NCBI GenBank assembly: GCA_030704615.1
Contig: CM060733.1
Location: forward strand, 30,380,001 to 30,444,000
Source: Takakia lepidozioides
Taxonomy: Eukaryota > Streptophyta > Takakiopsida > Takakiales > Takakiaceae
Direction of reading: 5' to 3'
DNA length: 64,000 nucleotides
Shown: piece after piece, positions 1 to 10,780 of the stretch
Position numbering within the stretch: the first letter of the stretch is position 1
Layout of the letters: the number at the start of each line of letters is the position of its first letter
Translations under genes and position numbers: made by a program
The notes under the pieces: model-generated
What the model saw: the letters and a program-made list of their open reading frames with translations, nothing else
Databases searched by the model: none
What the model was told of the DNA's origin: nothing

Positions 1-529
1 CAATTGCTTCTTTTTGGCAAATGCAACCACCATATTCTCATGCACTGTGTTTGCCCCCCTGTAATAGGGTATGTATTCTTCCTTTCCAGACAACCAGCAG
101 CCCAGTGGTAATGGGCACATACCACGTTGGATGTGGTTATGCTCCCTTCGGGAGGCGTCATACTTTTTTACTTTATTCAGTGGAACCCAAACTCTCACTG
201 ATGTCTTCCACTATGAGGATCAGAAATGCTTGGCAGCCTACCTGCATGAGGCCTTCACCCTTACACAATCGCTAGAACATTAATTGTGGTTTCAGGATTT
301 GTTCCTCTCTCATGTTTTCTTCCATTTTGTCCCACAAGCTCTATGAGCTTTCCGCAGACGTTATAAAGTACCATTTCATTTCATTTCATTTCCTTCCTTT
401 CCATATAGTACTTGGCAAGTACTTTCAAAATTGGGGCAATGCAACATTGCGGCAATGCAACTGTGGACGGGCAGTTTTCCTATCTAGCTGGATACTTACA
501 CTTGACGTACACTGAGCTGGGTACTTACA

Positions 530-1254
530 GATGGAGACTCCGCAGCTGCTGGGTGTTTGTGCGAGATGGTGGCTAGGGCAGGATCACCGCCGGGCATGTC
601 TTCGTCAGAGTCCCCGATGTACTCCATTGCAGGCACACAGAGGTCGTCGTCATCGTCATCATCAATTGCATATCTCCGTGTGGGGGGGGCCATGGACTCT
701 ATTCTTCCACTGCGTCTTGGGGGACCAGAGGGGCGGGCTGGTGGCCGTTGTCTTGCACGCTTTGGCTTCTCTCCCACAATCCTGCATTGGACGCCCCATG
801 GAAGGTGTTGTAAACCCTAAAGCAACCACTAGTTCCCTGAGTGTAACATGACAAAGAAAACATAATGGAGGAGATGACGAACTAATGCACCCCTCAACCC
901 TAAAAGTGTAGCCACTTTCACGACCCGCGACATGCGGCGATCTCCCGCCCACTCCACCATGCGAGCATAACCTACACTGCGCTCTCACTCATCTCATCCT
1001 CTTCATGGTGTCTTAGGAACTCACAAAGCTACCTACATTGCATGAAATCAACCTCCGCAAGCTGCAAACCTCTGCGGAAAGAGTGACTTTGATAGTTCAA
1101 TGTGAACTCACTGTCCTATGTCTTTCAGCAGCTCCGCTTCAACGAGCTTGATGCGAGCAATGTTAGCTTCTCTTAGCCTCTCATAGTCGGTAATGGGTGC
1201 AGTGGCCGCGTGCTTGACCATCGCATGAGCACATCGCCTCCCTAAACGCAACAT
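530..1254 (-). CDS. Hypothetical nuclear-type protein, partial (two exons)
   Basis: Two minus-strand exons fit together: 1254..1112 and 781..530. The donor after 1112 reads GTGAGT, the acceptor before 781 ends in TGCAG, and the phase (2+1) is kept. The first exon carries the motif TDYERLREANIARI, of the kind seen near the N-terminus of some plant B3-type and other nuclear proteins (YE-x-LR-x3-I). The second is basic and proline-rich (PPRRSGRI) and then acidic, with seven consecutive Asp. A clean GTAAGT donor follows at 529, so the gene should continue to lower coordinates, but I see no further exon in 1-529. The start may be the Met at 1254 or the one near 1221. It could be a host gene fragment or the second gene of the neighbouring CACTA element. 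The function is not recognised. Confidence 0.35.
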
Positions 1255-1274
1255 GACGATCAAGATGTACAGAA

Positions 1275-1289
1275 GGGGGGGGGGGGGGG
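1275..1289. repeat. Poly-G tract (15 G)
   Basis: An uninterrupted run of 15 G lies between the divergent hypothetical gene and the CACTA fragment. It is a likely site of polymerase slippage and length polymorphism. Confidence 0.9.
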
Positions 1290-1295
1290 TCGAGT

Positions 1296-2622
1296 ATGAC
1301 AGGGGATAGGCGGAGAATGAGTTTGCGAGACCACAACCTGTGGAGGTTTGAGGACGCCTACGCCACAGCAAACAACCTGAAGAAAATGTTGTGTAGTTGC
1401 TCAGAGTGCCATGGTGGCAAGTGGCAGCTACGCAAGACAGTAAAGAATCACCTCCTCTTGCATCGCAGGGACCCGAACCTGAGGTACCCTACAATTCCGG
1501 TACGCACTCCATACTTACTCCACACGCATTTCCGACCTGATGTCTCTGCTCAAGATGGGGTCCCATTTTTTCAAATCACCGCCAGTCAGGAGCGCCAGGA
1601 CTGCCTAACAAAACACGTGTCTCACAGACGTTGGCTGTGGGGCCGTGGGTAGTCATGGCCGTGACTACACTTTATGCCGTTGGCAGTCCTAAGCACGGCT
1701 ACACCTGTTTTCACGATCACGTGACGTGTGTCCTAACCTCCACACATGCACCAAAACACTTCAAGTAAGTAGATTAACGGGGGCGTTTCAATCCTAGATT
1801 AGACTAATGTTGCGATTAGAGTTCGAGGATGAACCTCAAAGACAACCTTAGATCCGCAAGGATAAGTATTGATAATAGCCAAGCGCATTGTTGAATGGCT
1901 GAAGTGAATGAATCAAGCACAATTCCAAGAAGCAAAAAATGGCTTCGTTCCTGAACATTATTTGAACTGGCCCAAGGCATACCAGCTGACAACACTGACT
2001 TGTCATTTCGCATTTACTGATGTATCTGCACTGCTGAGTCATGCTTCAGTGCTGCAAATTGCAGGCTCACATTATGTATGATGAAGATTCGGACGGGGAG
2101 GAAGGACCGTCCAATCCTACACTTGAAACGAGGGGTGTGGGTGAAGCTGACCAAGAACAACTTTTACACGAGGAGATGCAACGTGCTTTGCAAGAGGCTT
2201 TTGAAACAACTAACAGAATCAGAAGGGACGCGACTTGTCAAGCGAATGAAGATGAATTTGGCATTCCCCATGCAAGCACTGAGGAACCAGGCAATGCCAC
2301 AAATTCAACTGGGTTGCACGACGGAGGTGGGATGGTGACGGAGGATGAGAGGCAACAATATGAGGGAGACTACGACAAAATATTCAGTGAGTCACAGATT
2401 CCTTTGTATGAAGGGTGTCATCACAGTAGATTGACAGCAACTTTGATGTTGCTGAATTGTTGCACGACCCACAAGTGTACAAATGCGTTTGTGGATGAGC
2501 TCCTGTCATTACTGAAGGATTCATTTTTGCCTAAAGAGAATGCGTTACCGAAATCACATTATGAGGCAAAAACAATGATCGCCAGGATGGGGCTAGCATA
2601 CAAACAGATTCAAATTGGATAA
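1296..2622 (+). pseudogene. CACTA (En/Spm) tnp2-type transposase, truncated N-terminal part
   Basis: Two plus-strand coding pieces match the N-terminal part of plant TNP2-type CACTA transposases. The first (about 1296-1493) has the Cys/His motif CSCSECHGGKWQLRKTVKNH and could end at a GT donor near 1493. The second could start at 2065 after an ...TTGCAG acceptor and runs to a stop at 2622. It contains the family block PLYEGC...SRLTATLMLLN followed by DELLSLLKDSFLPKENALPKS and YEAKTMIARMGLAY. The catalytic DDE region that normally follows is absent; after the stop I see only non-coding sequence. It is therefore a truncated, non-functional remnant. The middle intron is inferred from splice consensus only. 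Confidence 0.7.
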
Positions 2623-2639
2623 AGCTAGGTTTTGATTTG

Positions 2640-3750
2640 GTCAAACCAATTTCTTTCTCACTTTTTCTTTGGGACCTGATATTTGAGGTCTGGGCCAACG
2701 CTATAATCTCACAATTTCCACGGTGGACTTGGCTCATTTTTTGGTATGTCATGCATAAATGAGCTGGGCCCATTCCTATAAGGCTGGAATCTCCGGATGA
2801 TTTTTGGTATGTTTCTAGGGGCAATTTATTGTAGCTGGGTACCCAAAATTGGTAAAAAATAAATAAAAATGGCTTGGGAACTTAAGGGTTAATTTGTTGG
2901 CTCTCTCGTAGAGAGAGACTTAGGCATCATGTTGAAGTCGATGAAGAAAATGTGGTCAAAGAACGTTGCAGAAATCTTTAGGGTAAAGGACTCATTGGCA
3001 CTACCAAATAAGCCTCTTGACCGTTTCGGGTTGTGGTGTAATTAACAGTAAGTATTGAAATTCTTATTTTATTTTGTTTTTCCAGTTTCCAAGGAAACAC
3101 CAGCCAGGAAGCACCTGGATGTGAAAGTATTGTGTATTTTTTGGAAACGTTTTCATTTCTCTCCCTTTCACTTGTTGAGGTCTCAATAGGAAAGAACAAA
3201 CTCAGTTTGATAGAATATTATTTCTTGAGGGCTACATACTAGCAAACATTAGGGTTGTCAAGTCTTTCCATGCATTTCATGTTCTTCTGAATCTCACTAC
3301 CGCAAATATAGAGTTCCGAATATGTAGAGCAGTTTCATTCGGGCCCTGTTCATTCTAGAGTGGCCCAGGAATTAGAGTGGGGGGCTTATGTAATGCCACG
3401 TATATTAAGGAATGTGATCAACGGGTCCAGAAAAAGAAGGGAGGAACGCGAGATGTATTAAATAGGCCAAATTTAGATAGGGAGTCTTGTAGGGCTGACA
3501 TGTGTCCATCCCAAGGTTGGCTGGCTTCTAGAAGGGTCCCACCACCCTGAGAGGGTATATAAGGGAGGCCCCCCTCTTACTACCTACTAACTTGATCAAC
3601 TATTCTATTAATTAAATATAGCTATGGTTCATGATGTTTGCCTCTTTTTTTCTTTTTTGAGGACCCTGCCTATGCAGAGCCCACTAAAAATAAGTACTAA
3701 CTTAGTAAGTAATAAGAGGCAAGGAGAGCATAGTGCTCCTCATTTAGATA
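2640..3750. other. Gene-free left flank of the MULE
   Basis: I see no coding sequence here. A TATA-like TATATAAG at 3556-3563, followed by a C-rich stretch and an ATG at 3624, looks like a core promoter or LTR remnant. The ORF behind it is short and matches nothing I recognise. Confidence 0.4.
3556..3563 (+). promoter_or_regulatory. TATA-box-like element
   Basis: TATATAAG lies about 60 bp before an ATG at 3624. No recognisable gene follows, so this may be the promoter of a decayed element. Confidence 0.3.
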
Positions 3751-3760
3751 CCCTCTCAAA
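3751..3760 (+). repeat. Left target-site duplication of the MULE (CCCTCTCAAA)
   Basis: The 10-mer CCCTCTCAAA occurs just outside the inverted ends of the element, here and at 18821-18830. MULEs typically generate 9-11-bp duplications. The exact junction could shift by a base or two. Confidence 0.7.
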
Positions 3761-3764
3761 TGAG

Positions 3765-3820
3765 GTTTGCTATTTCATGAGCATGAGCGGCATGAGCGGC
3801 ATGAGCGGCATGAGCAGAGT
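3765..3820 (+). repeat. Left terminal inverted repeat with ATGAGCGGC tandem units
   Basis: TATTTCATGAGC is followed by three to four copies of the 9-mer GGCATGAGC. The right end (18768-18814) carries the same words in inverse orientation with a different unit order. Confidence 0.7.
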
Positions 3821-4008
3821 AGTAACACAATCGGTTTTCATGAGCAGAAGTACAAATTTCGAAAATAAAAAACAATAAAAAACAATAAAAAACAATAATT
3901 TAATGCAATGTGTCAGAAAAAACAAATATATTATTCGGCCCCTTGAAGGGAAAATTGCACTTTTGACAGTTGTGCTCATGATATTTTGTCTTCCGCTCAT
4001 GCCAATTC

Positions 4009-4400
4009 CTAGCGACATGTGCAAATATGGCGCCGAATTTCGCGGTAATAGGGTCCGTAACCTGAAAAAACGGCGACGTATTTCGCGGCAATAGGTCTCT
4101 CTGGCGAAAAATGGTGCCGAATTCCGCGGCTATAGGTCCCCTCATGACAGGTAATTCGGCGCCATTTTTCCAGTGCATGTTCGGACTTAGCCAGTTTTCG
4201 GCCCAAAAAAGAGAAATTCGGCGCCATTTTTCCAGACACGGTACCAGTGCATGTTGGGACTTAGCCAGTTTTCGGCCCCAAAAAGAGAAATTCGGCGCCA
4301 TTTTCCCAAACACAGGTACCAGTGCATGTTGGGACTTAGCGAGTTTTCGGCCCCAAAAAGAGAAATTCGGCGCCATTTTTCCAGAAATGGCCCCAGAACT
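4009..4400. repeat. Left subterminal array, ~74-75-bp units with TTCGGCGCC core
   Basis: Units of the form GAGAAATTCGGCGCCATTTT followed by CCAG...GGGACTTAGC(C/G)AGTTTTCGGCCC start near 4211, 4285 and 4360, spaced 74 and 75 bp. More diverged units lie to the left from about 4009. Part of each unit is inverted, so several short ORFs appear on both strands; these are by-products. The same core and the GGGACTTAGCCA word recur in the intronic array at 15.0-16.2 kb. Confidence 0.85.
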
Positions 4401-4540
4401 GCTTCTGTTGGATCTCAGTTTGAATGGAATATTGCCTCATTCCAGGAGTTTTGGGGTGCATTTCATTACACTGCAAAAAAAAAGTCTGATACAGCAAAAT
4501 GCATTTGAAAATATCCATATGGAGGATTCCGTTTGCCCCA

Positions 4541-7500
4541 TCAATGATTTCTGGAATCCCTAAGAAGGAGTTTGTGCAGCTCGTTCACGCTCAACGCCGG
4601 TGCATGAATAAAGTCATCAATAGTCACGTTCATCCTCAACCTCTTCAGGTAAATGTAATACAGATGCTTGCACGGATAATACTTCGAACCCTTCTTTGCT
4701 TCCATCAACGAGAAGTCCGTACAGTTGCAAGTCGGCTCCACTCCAATCGTAATTGTGTATACATCGTCGCGTACAGCCGAGCCGGCCGTTGCCATCCGAT
4801 ACACACGCCCAAGGCCGGGTGGGGGTACGTCCACGGAGCTCTGAATAGTGCAAGCCATCCCAAGAGCATTGGCAATCCGAGTCTCATTCAACTTGTTGGG
4901 AGGGTGTCGTCTCTTCACTCTTCCGAATCGCATTGTGGGATGTGCAGAATTGTCCAATCCGTCTCTACTGGACCGAGCAGTATGCAATGGCTGGGTCTGA
5001 GGAACCGGAAATGCGTGGGCCGGGATGTCTGTGCGTTGCACCATTCGAAATCCTGCTGCAGATAGAGCATCCGCCTCATTCTGAGAGAGGCTGCAACCCG
5101 GTGCAACAGGCCAGACGCCCGGAGGCTCCGGCATTCCCTGAATCCCGTACTTGGGCTTGCCAAATACACAGGTCATTATGTCGTGCCTACAGAACCAAAA
5201 TGTCTGCGTTGTGGCGTGAGCAAATGTGGGAGTCAAAAATCTGCCGCTGAAACAAGGTGCAGGTACAGCACCGTGTGGGTTCCTCCGAATCATCTCACCA
5301 CAGCGTGCTCTCGTATCCACCCGGATGGCGCAACACTTCCCTCGAAATGCCGGCAATGTCCTCGCAATTCTCCACTGTGACTCCGACACTCTTGTCTCCA
5401 CAATGGGAATGTTGTATTGCTTTACTACAGATGGCTCGTTATGTTGCCGGGGCACGCGCCCTGTGCTCAAAGGAGATGGCGATCTTGAACGTGCAGGACT
5501 TCCGGTGCTCGACGAGACCTCCTCGGACAACATCACCGGACCACGAGGGAGCGTGCGAATATTCTTGTCAGCTCGCCATGAATCCTCTTCTCCGCCAGGT
5601 GCCTCGTCAAGTCTTCGTCTCACTGGACGGGTATGAACATCTCCTTCCAAATGTTGGCCTCTTCGCAGCAATGGCGTGTCCCGAAGGCCCTCTCGCAAGG
5701 CCGCCGCCCACTTCCGAGGATTCTTCGATCTGGAGGCAGTCCGCATCAGCATTTCCTGCCTGTCCGGCCCCAAGCCCCACTGTTTCCCTTTCAAGAACTC
5801 GTTGTACCTGCATTGCTGCATAATTGACCTCACAATGTCCTCCGTTGTGGCAGTGAGGATGTCCACCAGATGCGCCGCAGAGGAGGCACGCCAGGAAGAG
5901 TGCACTGATTCGGCCATGTTTGTCGTGGGCATGTCGGTGTCGGAGTCGAGACACATTTCCTGCACAAGCACATGTTGAGGTTACAAGCAAGTTACAAATA
6001 TGGCCAAGAATAATATCCAACGGGACGCGAATTCGTGCAACTCACCTCCCGCATATAGTCGCCGAACTGGAGGAAACGATAATGCCACCATGCTAGCCAA
6101 CTGACCATTGCTCCTTCGTCTGATTTCCTTACAGCACCTGACGATGTCCACCAAGCCCGTATGCATGCAAACTGTGTCTCTGCATCATCCAAGGTGGGAG
6201 CGCGCTTCCACGCAAGGCACATGGAACGGTGCTCCTCTCTGAAATCTGGCGCCACGAGCCTGGTTGTGTACTGCGAAAGGCTCTGCAGAAAGTGGAACCC
6301 ACAAGATCTCTCCTTGCCTTCCATGGGAACATTGGGGTCTTGCCCGTACACCCTTCGGATGGCAGCCCAATTTGCTTGTGCGTTGTCCGCCATGAAACCA
6401 CGGAAATTGGGAGGGGGCAATCCCGCCTTGGCCATCTGTTCGTTTATTCCCTGCCAAAGAAGCATCTCCGATTGTGTGTCCTCTCCTTTCATCTCACAAA
6501 TAGCAATTGTCATTAGCATCCTGCAGTGGGTGTCGTAGACATGTGCACCCATTGTCACCCACTGGTGATTTGTAATTCGCTTGATATGGTCGAACATGAC
6601 CCAACTGTTTGACAAGTTCCCACTCGTCATCCTGTCGACCAGTTCGACGCCACTGCCAGGTCCACACGTGGACATTTTGAATACGAAACAACGATCTGCC
6701 TCAGTCCCTTGTCCTGGAAACCTACTTCCATGAATGTAGTCATATCCACATCGTCGCTTCACCTCCAGAATGGAGTGCATATCCGAGCCACGCCCAATTT
6801 TCTGTTTGCAAGAGACAATGTGGTTTCGGACATTCGGTGAACATACGTGGGACACCGACTCGAGCAATGCCTCCATTTCCTTCTCGTCGAGAGGAACTCT
6901 ATCCGAGCCGTCTTCCGACATAATTCTGGCCAATGCCATCTTATGGGCGGCTTGGAGCTGTATCTGTTTGGGTTTGGCACCCGGTCTCAACTTAACCTCC
7001 TCCTGAACGAGCTGCTCTGCTTCGTGGGCAGCCTCCCGCGAGTTCCCCCTCGCCAATTTGTGACAATGGGAACCAACGTGTATGCAAGCTCGGGTGAGGT
7101 CAGGGAAACGGTGCAACACATAGAACTGCTTGGCATTACAAACAGACATGCAGTGTGGTGGTTCTTTGCAATGCGCACACTTAAATGTGGAGTTCGGAAC
7201 CTTCTCCTGAGCTCGAAATGGTTGGTGAGCTGTGCCTGTCCAATCGGTCTCGTTCCTGTGACCTCTGGATTTAAAGTGGAAGCAAGTTGGGGAGAAACAC
7301 CGCAACGCGCCCGCACAAACAACGTAGCGCACCCGCACACCATCAAGCATCTTCATGCTGGTGGTTTTGGTAACGCACCAAGGATGACCGTCATGTTTTC
7401 TATCCATATCTGTCAACATTCCGGACGCCCTCGAGTAGTCCGCCCGAGGAGGGAACTCAAAGAAGACATTACCGTCGACGTCGGCGGGAAGGCATGTAAC

Positions 7501-8133
7501 CGATTTAATTGCGAACTTGCTGTAGTCCAGCCCGGCCAGCTCCGACCGGTGTCCCTCCAGGTGAAGCCCTCGCAGAATTTCTAGAATAGATCGAACTGCG
7601 GTGCTCGTGCTGGGAATATGACTCCCTCCTCCACTGACGTCCATTGAGGACTTGCCTGATCTCCAGGACGACCTCGGAACTTCCATGACCTCGTCTGAGT
7701 CGGACAGGTTGTGAACAACCCGGTTCTCGGTCGTCTTCATGGATGGGTTCGGCTCTGGATTTACTTCGTTGCGGACTTCTCTCTTTGAGGTACCCACTCT
7801 CTGATTCGCGGATTGTTTCGTGGAAGGCGCCAGGATAGACGGTGCATTTGGCGGGCAAATGAAGTCCCCAACAGCCCTGTATATGACGCTGTCCGATGGT
7901 GGAACTCGCCATTCCCTGCCATCGCCGAAATCATCGTGGAGCACAACAATACTCTCGACAACAAGGCCGTTTGAGTCCTTCCTTTCCTCCTCCAAAAAAA
8001 CCGACCCCGGTTTCAGGTGGTATCGAACGCACAGATATTTCTCCATCACCCGGCAGGTGTCCCCTCTGCACGGAAATGAAGCTCTATGCTCGTGAGGAGG
8101 GCAGTACACTGTAGCGCTCGGGTTTTCCGCCAT
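4541..8133 (-). CDS. MULE transposase with DDE core and C-terminal SWIM zinc finger
   Basis: Two exons, 8133..4541 with an intron at 6045..5960 (GTGAGT donor, TGTGCAG acceptor, phase 0), give 1,168 aa. The start at 8133 is chosen for its CCCATGGC context; upstream frame is open but has no ATG. It should cut and insert the surrounding element in the nucleus. The N-terminal half has a Cys/His cluster at about 273-358 (several CxxC pairs, then HVGSHCH), possibly a WRKY/GCM1-like DNA-binding domain. The catalytic core shows Asp ~534 (VYDTHC), Asp ~583 (FMADNAQANW), a CxxH motif CGFH at ~611-614 and Glu ~713 (NMAESVH), the D-D-CxxH-E pattern of Mutator-type transposases. A SWIM finger CxC-x16-CxH lies at ~1107-1128. 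No internal stops. A KDZ-like relative is an alternative assignment within the same superfamily. Confidence 0.85.
5960..6045 (-). other. Intron of the MULE transposase gene (86 bp)
   Basis: GTGAGT donor and CTTGTGCAG acceptor on the minus strand. Splicing joins ...FGDYMRE to EMCLDSDTD in frame; reading through instead meets a stop. Confidence 0.8.
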
Positions 8134-8417
8134 GGGAGATGTGCACACAAGACTGCCAGGATGGCGTGCGGGGAAGCTCCCTGGTAGAAGGGGGTGCAGC
8201 GATGGGAATGAATGCGATGCCGATTTGTCCGAGCGACGAAGCCTGATCCAAATCCAGGGAGCCAACTATCTCAAAAATCCACAGTCAGAGTGTTAATGAA
8301 CCTTGTCTCCGGAATGCGGCCCCTCGTCTTTGCGCAATAACTGCCAACGGTATGCAGTCAGAAAGTGGGGGGCCGTCCGGATGATGACGGCTGAAGGGGA
8401 TAAGCCGGCACCGTGCC

Positions 8418-9060
8418 GTCACATTACTACCCCCGAATGGAAATTCGGCACCCAACATCCAACAGAGGAAGCCCGGATGAAGTCGCCTCGGGCGCAGAGG
8501 CCGGAGTGTGTGCGACAGAGAACATCTTCTGGATGGAGATTCGGCGCCGAATTTCCATCCGGTCCCCCCAAAGGGAGTCGTGTCGGGGGGTCAGGCCGAA
8601 AACTGGACGGCATAAAAACATCCCCAGATGGAAAAACGGCGCCGAATTTCCATCCGGGGCGATTCGGATGCAGTCGGGGAGGGGGGAGTGGCCTGCAGTT
8701 GGCTGTCACATTTCAACCCCCGGACGGAAATTCGGCAACGAATATCGAACAGGGGACGCCCGGATGAAGTCGCCTGGGGCACAGAGGCCGGCCAGTGTGC
8801 GACAGAGAACATCCCCTGGACGGCCATTCGGCGCCGAATTTCCATCCGGGCCCCCCCAAAGGAAGTGTTGTCGGCGTGTCAGAGCGAAAACTGGCCGACA
8901 TAAAAACCTCCACAGATGAGAAAACGGCGCCGAATTTCAATTCGGGGCCGTTCCAATGAAGTCGGGGAGGGGGGAGAGGTCGGAACCTGGCAGTCATATT
9001 TCAACCCCCGGGACGGAAATTCGGCACCGAATATCCAACAGAGCGGCGGAGAGGCGGCAC
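8418..9060. repeat. Central array part 1: ~285-bp units
   Basis: About 2.2 copies of a unit whose start word (TTTCAACCCCCGG or a variant) falls near 8427, 8711 and 9000. Each unit contains two or more TTCGGC(G/A)CCGAATTTCCATCC palindromes separated by unique spacer. It adjoins the 5' side of the transposase gene, so it lies where the promoter should be. Confidence 0.75.
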
Positions 9061-9905
9061 CTCTCCGACAGAGACCATCCCCCGGATGGAGATTCGGCGC
9101 CGAATTTCCATCCAGCAGGTAAGTGGAATCTCGGATGGATGGAGATTCGGCGCCGAATTTCCATCCAGCAGGTAAGTCGGATCGGTGCCATATGGATATT
9201 CGGCGCCGAATTTCCATCCTGCAGGTAATTCGAATCGTGGATGAATGGAAATTCGGCGCCGAATTTCCATCCAGCAGGTAAGTCGGATCGGTGCCATATG
9301 GATATTCGGCGCCGAATTTCCATCCTGCAGGTAATTCGAATCGTGGATGAATGGAAATTCGGCGCCGAATTTCCATCCAGCAGGTAAGTCGGATCGGTGC
9401 CATATGGATATTCGGCGCCGAATTTCCATCCAGCAGGTAAGTCGGATCGGTGCCATATGGATATTCGGCGCCGAATTTCCATCCTGCAGGTAATTCGAAT
9501 CGTGGATGAATGGAAATTCGGCGCCGAATTTCCATCCAGCAGGTAAGTCGGATCGGTGCCATATGGATATTCGGCGCCGAATTTCCATCCTGCAGGTAAT
9601 TCGAATCGTGGATGAATGGAAATTCGGCGCCGAATTTCCATCCAGCAGGTAAGTCGGATCGGTGCCATATGGATATTCGGCGCCGAATTTCCATCCTGCA
9701 GGTAATTCGAATCGTGGATGAATGGAAATTCGGCGCCGAATTTCCATCCAGCAGGTAAGTCGGATCGGTGCCATATGGATATTCGGCGCCGAATTTCCAT
9801 CCTGCAGATAATTCGAATCGTGGATGAATGGAAATTCGGCGCCGAATTTCCATCCAGCAGGTAAGTCGGATCCGTGCCGTATGGATATTCGGCGCCGGAT
9901 TTCCA
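9061..9905. repeat. Central array part 2: 53/106-bp palindromic units, left arm
   Basis: The near-perfect palindrome GAAATTCGGCGCCGAATTTC recurs about every 53 bp, with two alternating spacers (AGCAGGTAAGTCGGATCGGT and TGCAGGTAATTCGAATCGTG), making a 106-bp unit. Full-unit starts near 9247, 9353, 9512, 9618, 9724 and 9830 show spacings of 106 or 159. This arm is the reverse complement of 10206-10780. Confidence 0.9.
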
Positions 9906-10205
9906 CTCGCCATTTATTTCTGAGCGAGGAATTACCTTCGTGCAGGTAATTCCCATATAAGAATTACCTTCATGCAGGTAATTCGCATACAAGAATTACC
10001 TTTGTGCAGGTAATTTCCAGATGACAATTACCTTCCTGCAGGTAATTCCAATCGATGTTTATTCCTCGTCCAGAATTACCTGCACAAAGGTAATTCTCAT
10101 CTGGAAATTACCTGCATGAAGGTAATTGTTGTATGTGAATTACCTGCACGAAGGTAATTCTTATATGGGAATTACCTGCACGAGGTAATTCCTCGCTCAG
10201 AAATA
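9906..10205. repeat. Symmetry centre of the giant inverted repeat: GAATTACCT hairpin units
   Basis: Eight or so short units of the form GAATTACCT-TCGTGC-AGGTAATTC (9-bp arms, ~6-bp loops) are arranged symmetrically around about 10045-10065. Their order and loop variants mirror each other on the two sides, and both halves end in the same GAGCGAGGAATTACC / GGTAATTCCTCGCTC word. Confidence 0.85.
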
Positions 10206-10780
10206 AATGGCGAATGGAAATCCGGCGCCGAATATCCATACGGCACGGATCCGACTTACCTGCTGGATGGAAATTCGGCGCCGAATTTCCATTCATCCAC
10301 GATTCGAATTACCTGCAGGATGGAAATTCGGCGCCGAATCCATATGGCACCGATCCGACTTACCTGCTGGATGGAAATTCGGCGCCGAATTTCCATTCAT
10401 CCACGATTCGAATTACCTGCAGGATGGAAATTCGGCGCCGAATATCCATATGGCACCGATCCGACTTACCTGCTGGATGGAAATTCGGCGCCGAATTTCC
10501 ATTCATCCACGATTCGAATTACCTGCAGGATGGAAATTCGGCGCCGAATATCCATATGGCACCGATCCGACTTACCTGCTGGATGGAAATTCGGCGCCGA
10601 ATTTCCATTCATCCACGATTCGAATTACCTGCAGGATGGAAATTCGGCGCCGAATATCCATATGGCACAGATCCGACTTACCTGCTGGATGGAAATTCGG
10701 CGCCGAATTTCCATTCAACCACGATTCGATTTACCTGCAGGATGGAAATTCGGCGCCGAATTACCTGCTTGAAGGAAATT
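10206..10780. repeat. Central array part 3: right arm of the giant inverted repeat
   Basis: Reverse complement of the 53/106-bp array of the left arm, including the CCATATGG and CATCCACGATTCGAATTACC spacers, so 9061-10780 could fold into one very long hairpin or cruciform of compound palindromes. Confidence 0.9.

Noticed and set aside
662-988. Minus-strand 108-aa ORF MRAQCRLCSHGG...
   Set aside because: It covers the inferred intron between the two hypothetical exons, has no recognisable motif, and is in another frame.
3900-4563. ORFs of 150-158 aa on both strands (SFWGRKLAKS... and QFSAPKREI...)
   Set aside because: Produced by the ~75-bp left-end array; no family resemblance and open on both strands.
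4499-5978. Plus-strand ORFs of 100-188 aa
   Set aside because: Antisense shadows of transposase exon 2, which carries the SWIM motif on the other strand.
8879-9992. ORFs of 300-344 aa on the minus strand in several frames (and 10207-11636 on the plus strand)
   Set aside because: They come from palindromic tandem units without stops. All frames and both strands are open and yield the same few words (NSAPNFH, MEIRRRISI, GWKFGAEFP), so they are not proteins.
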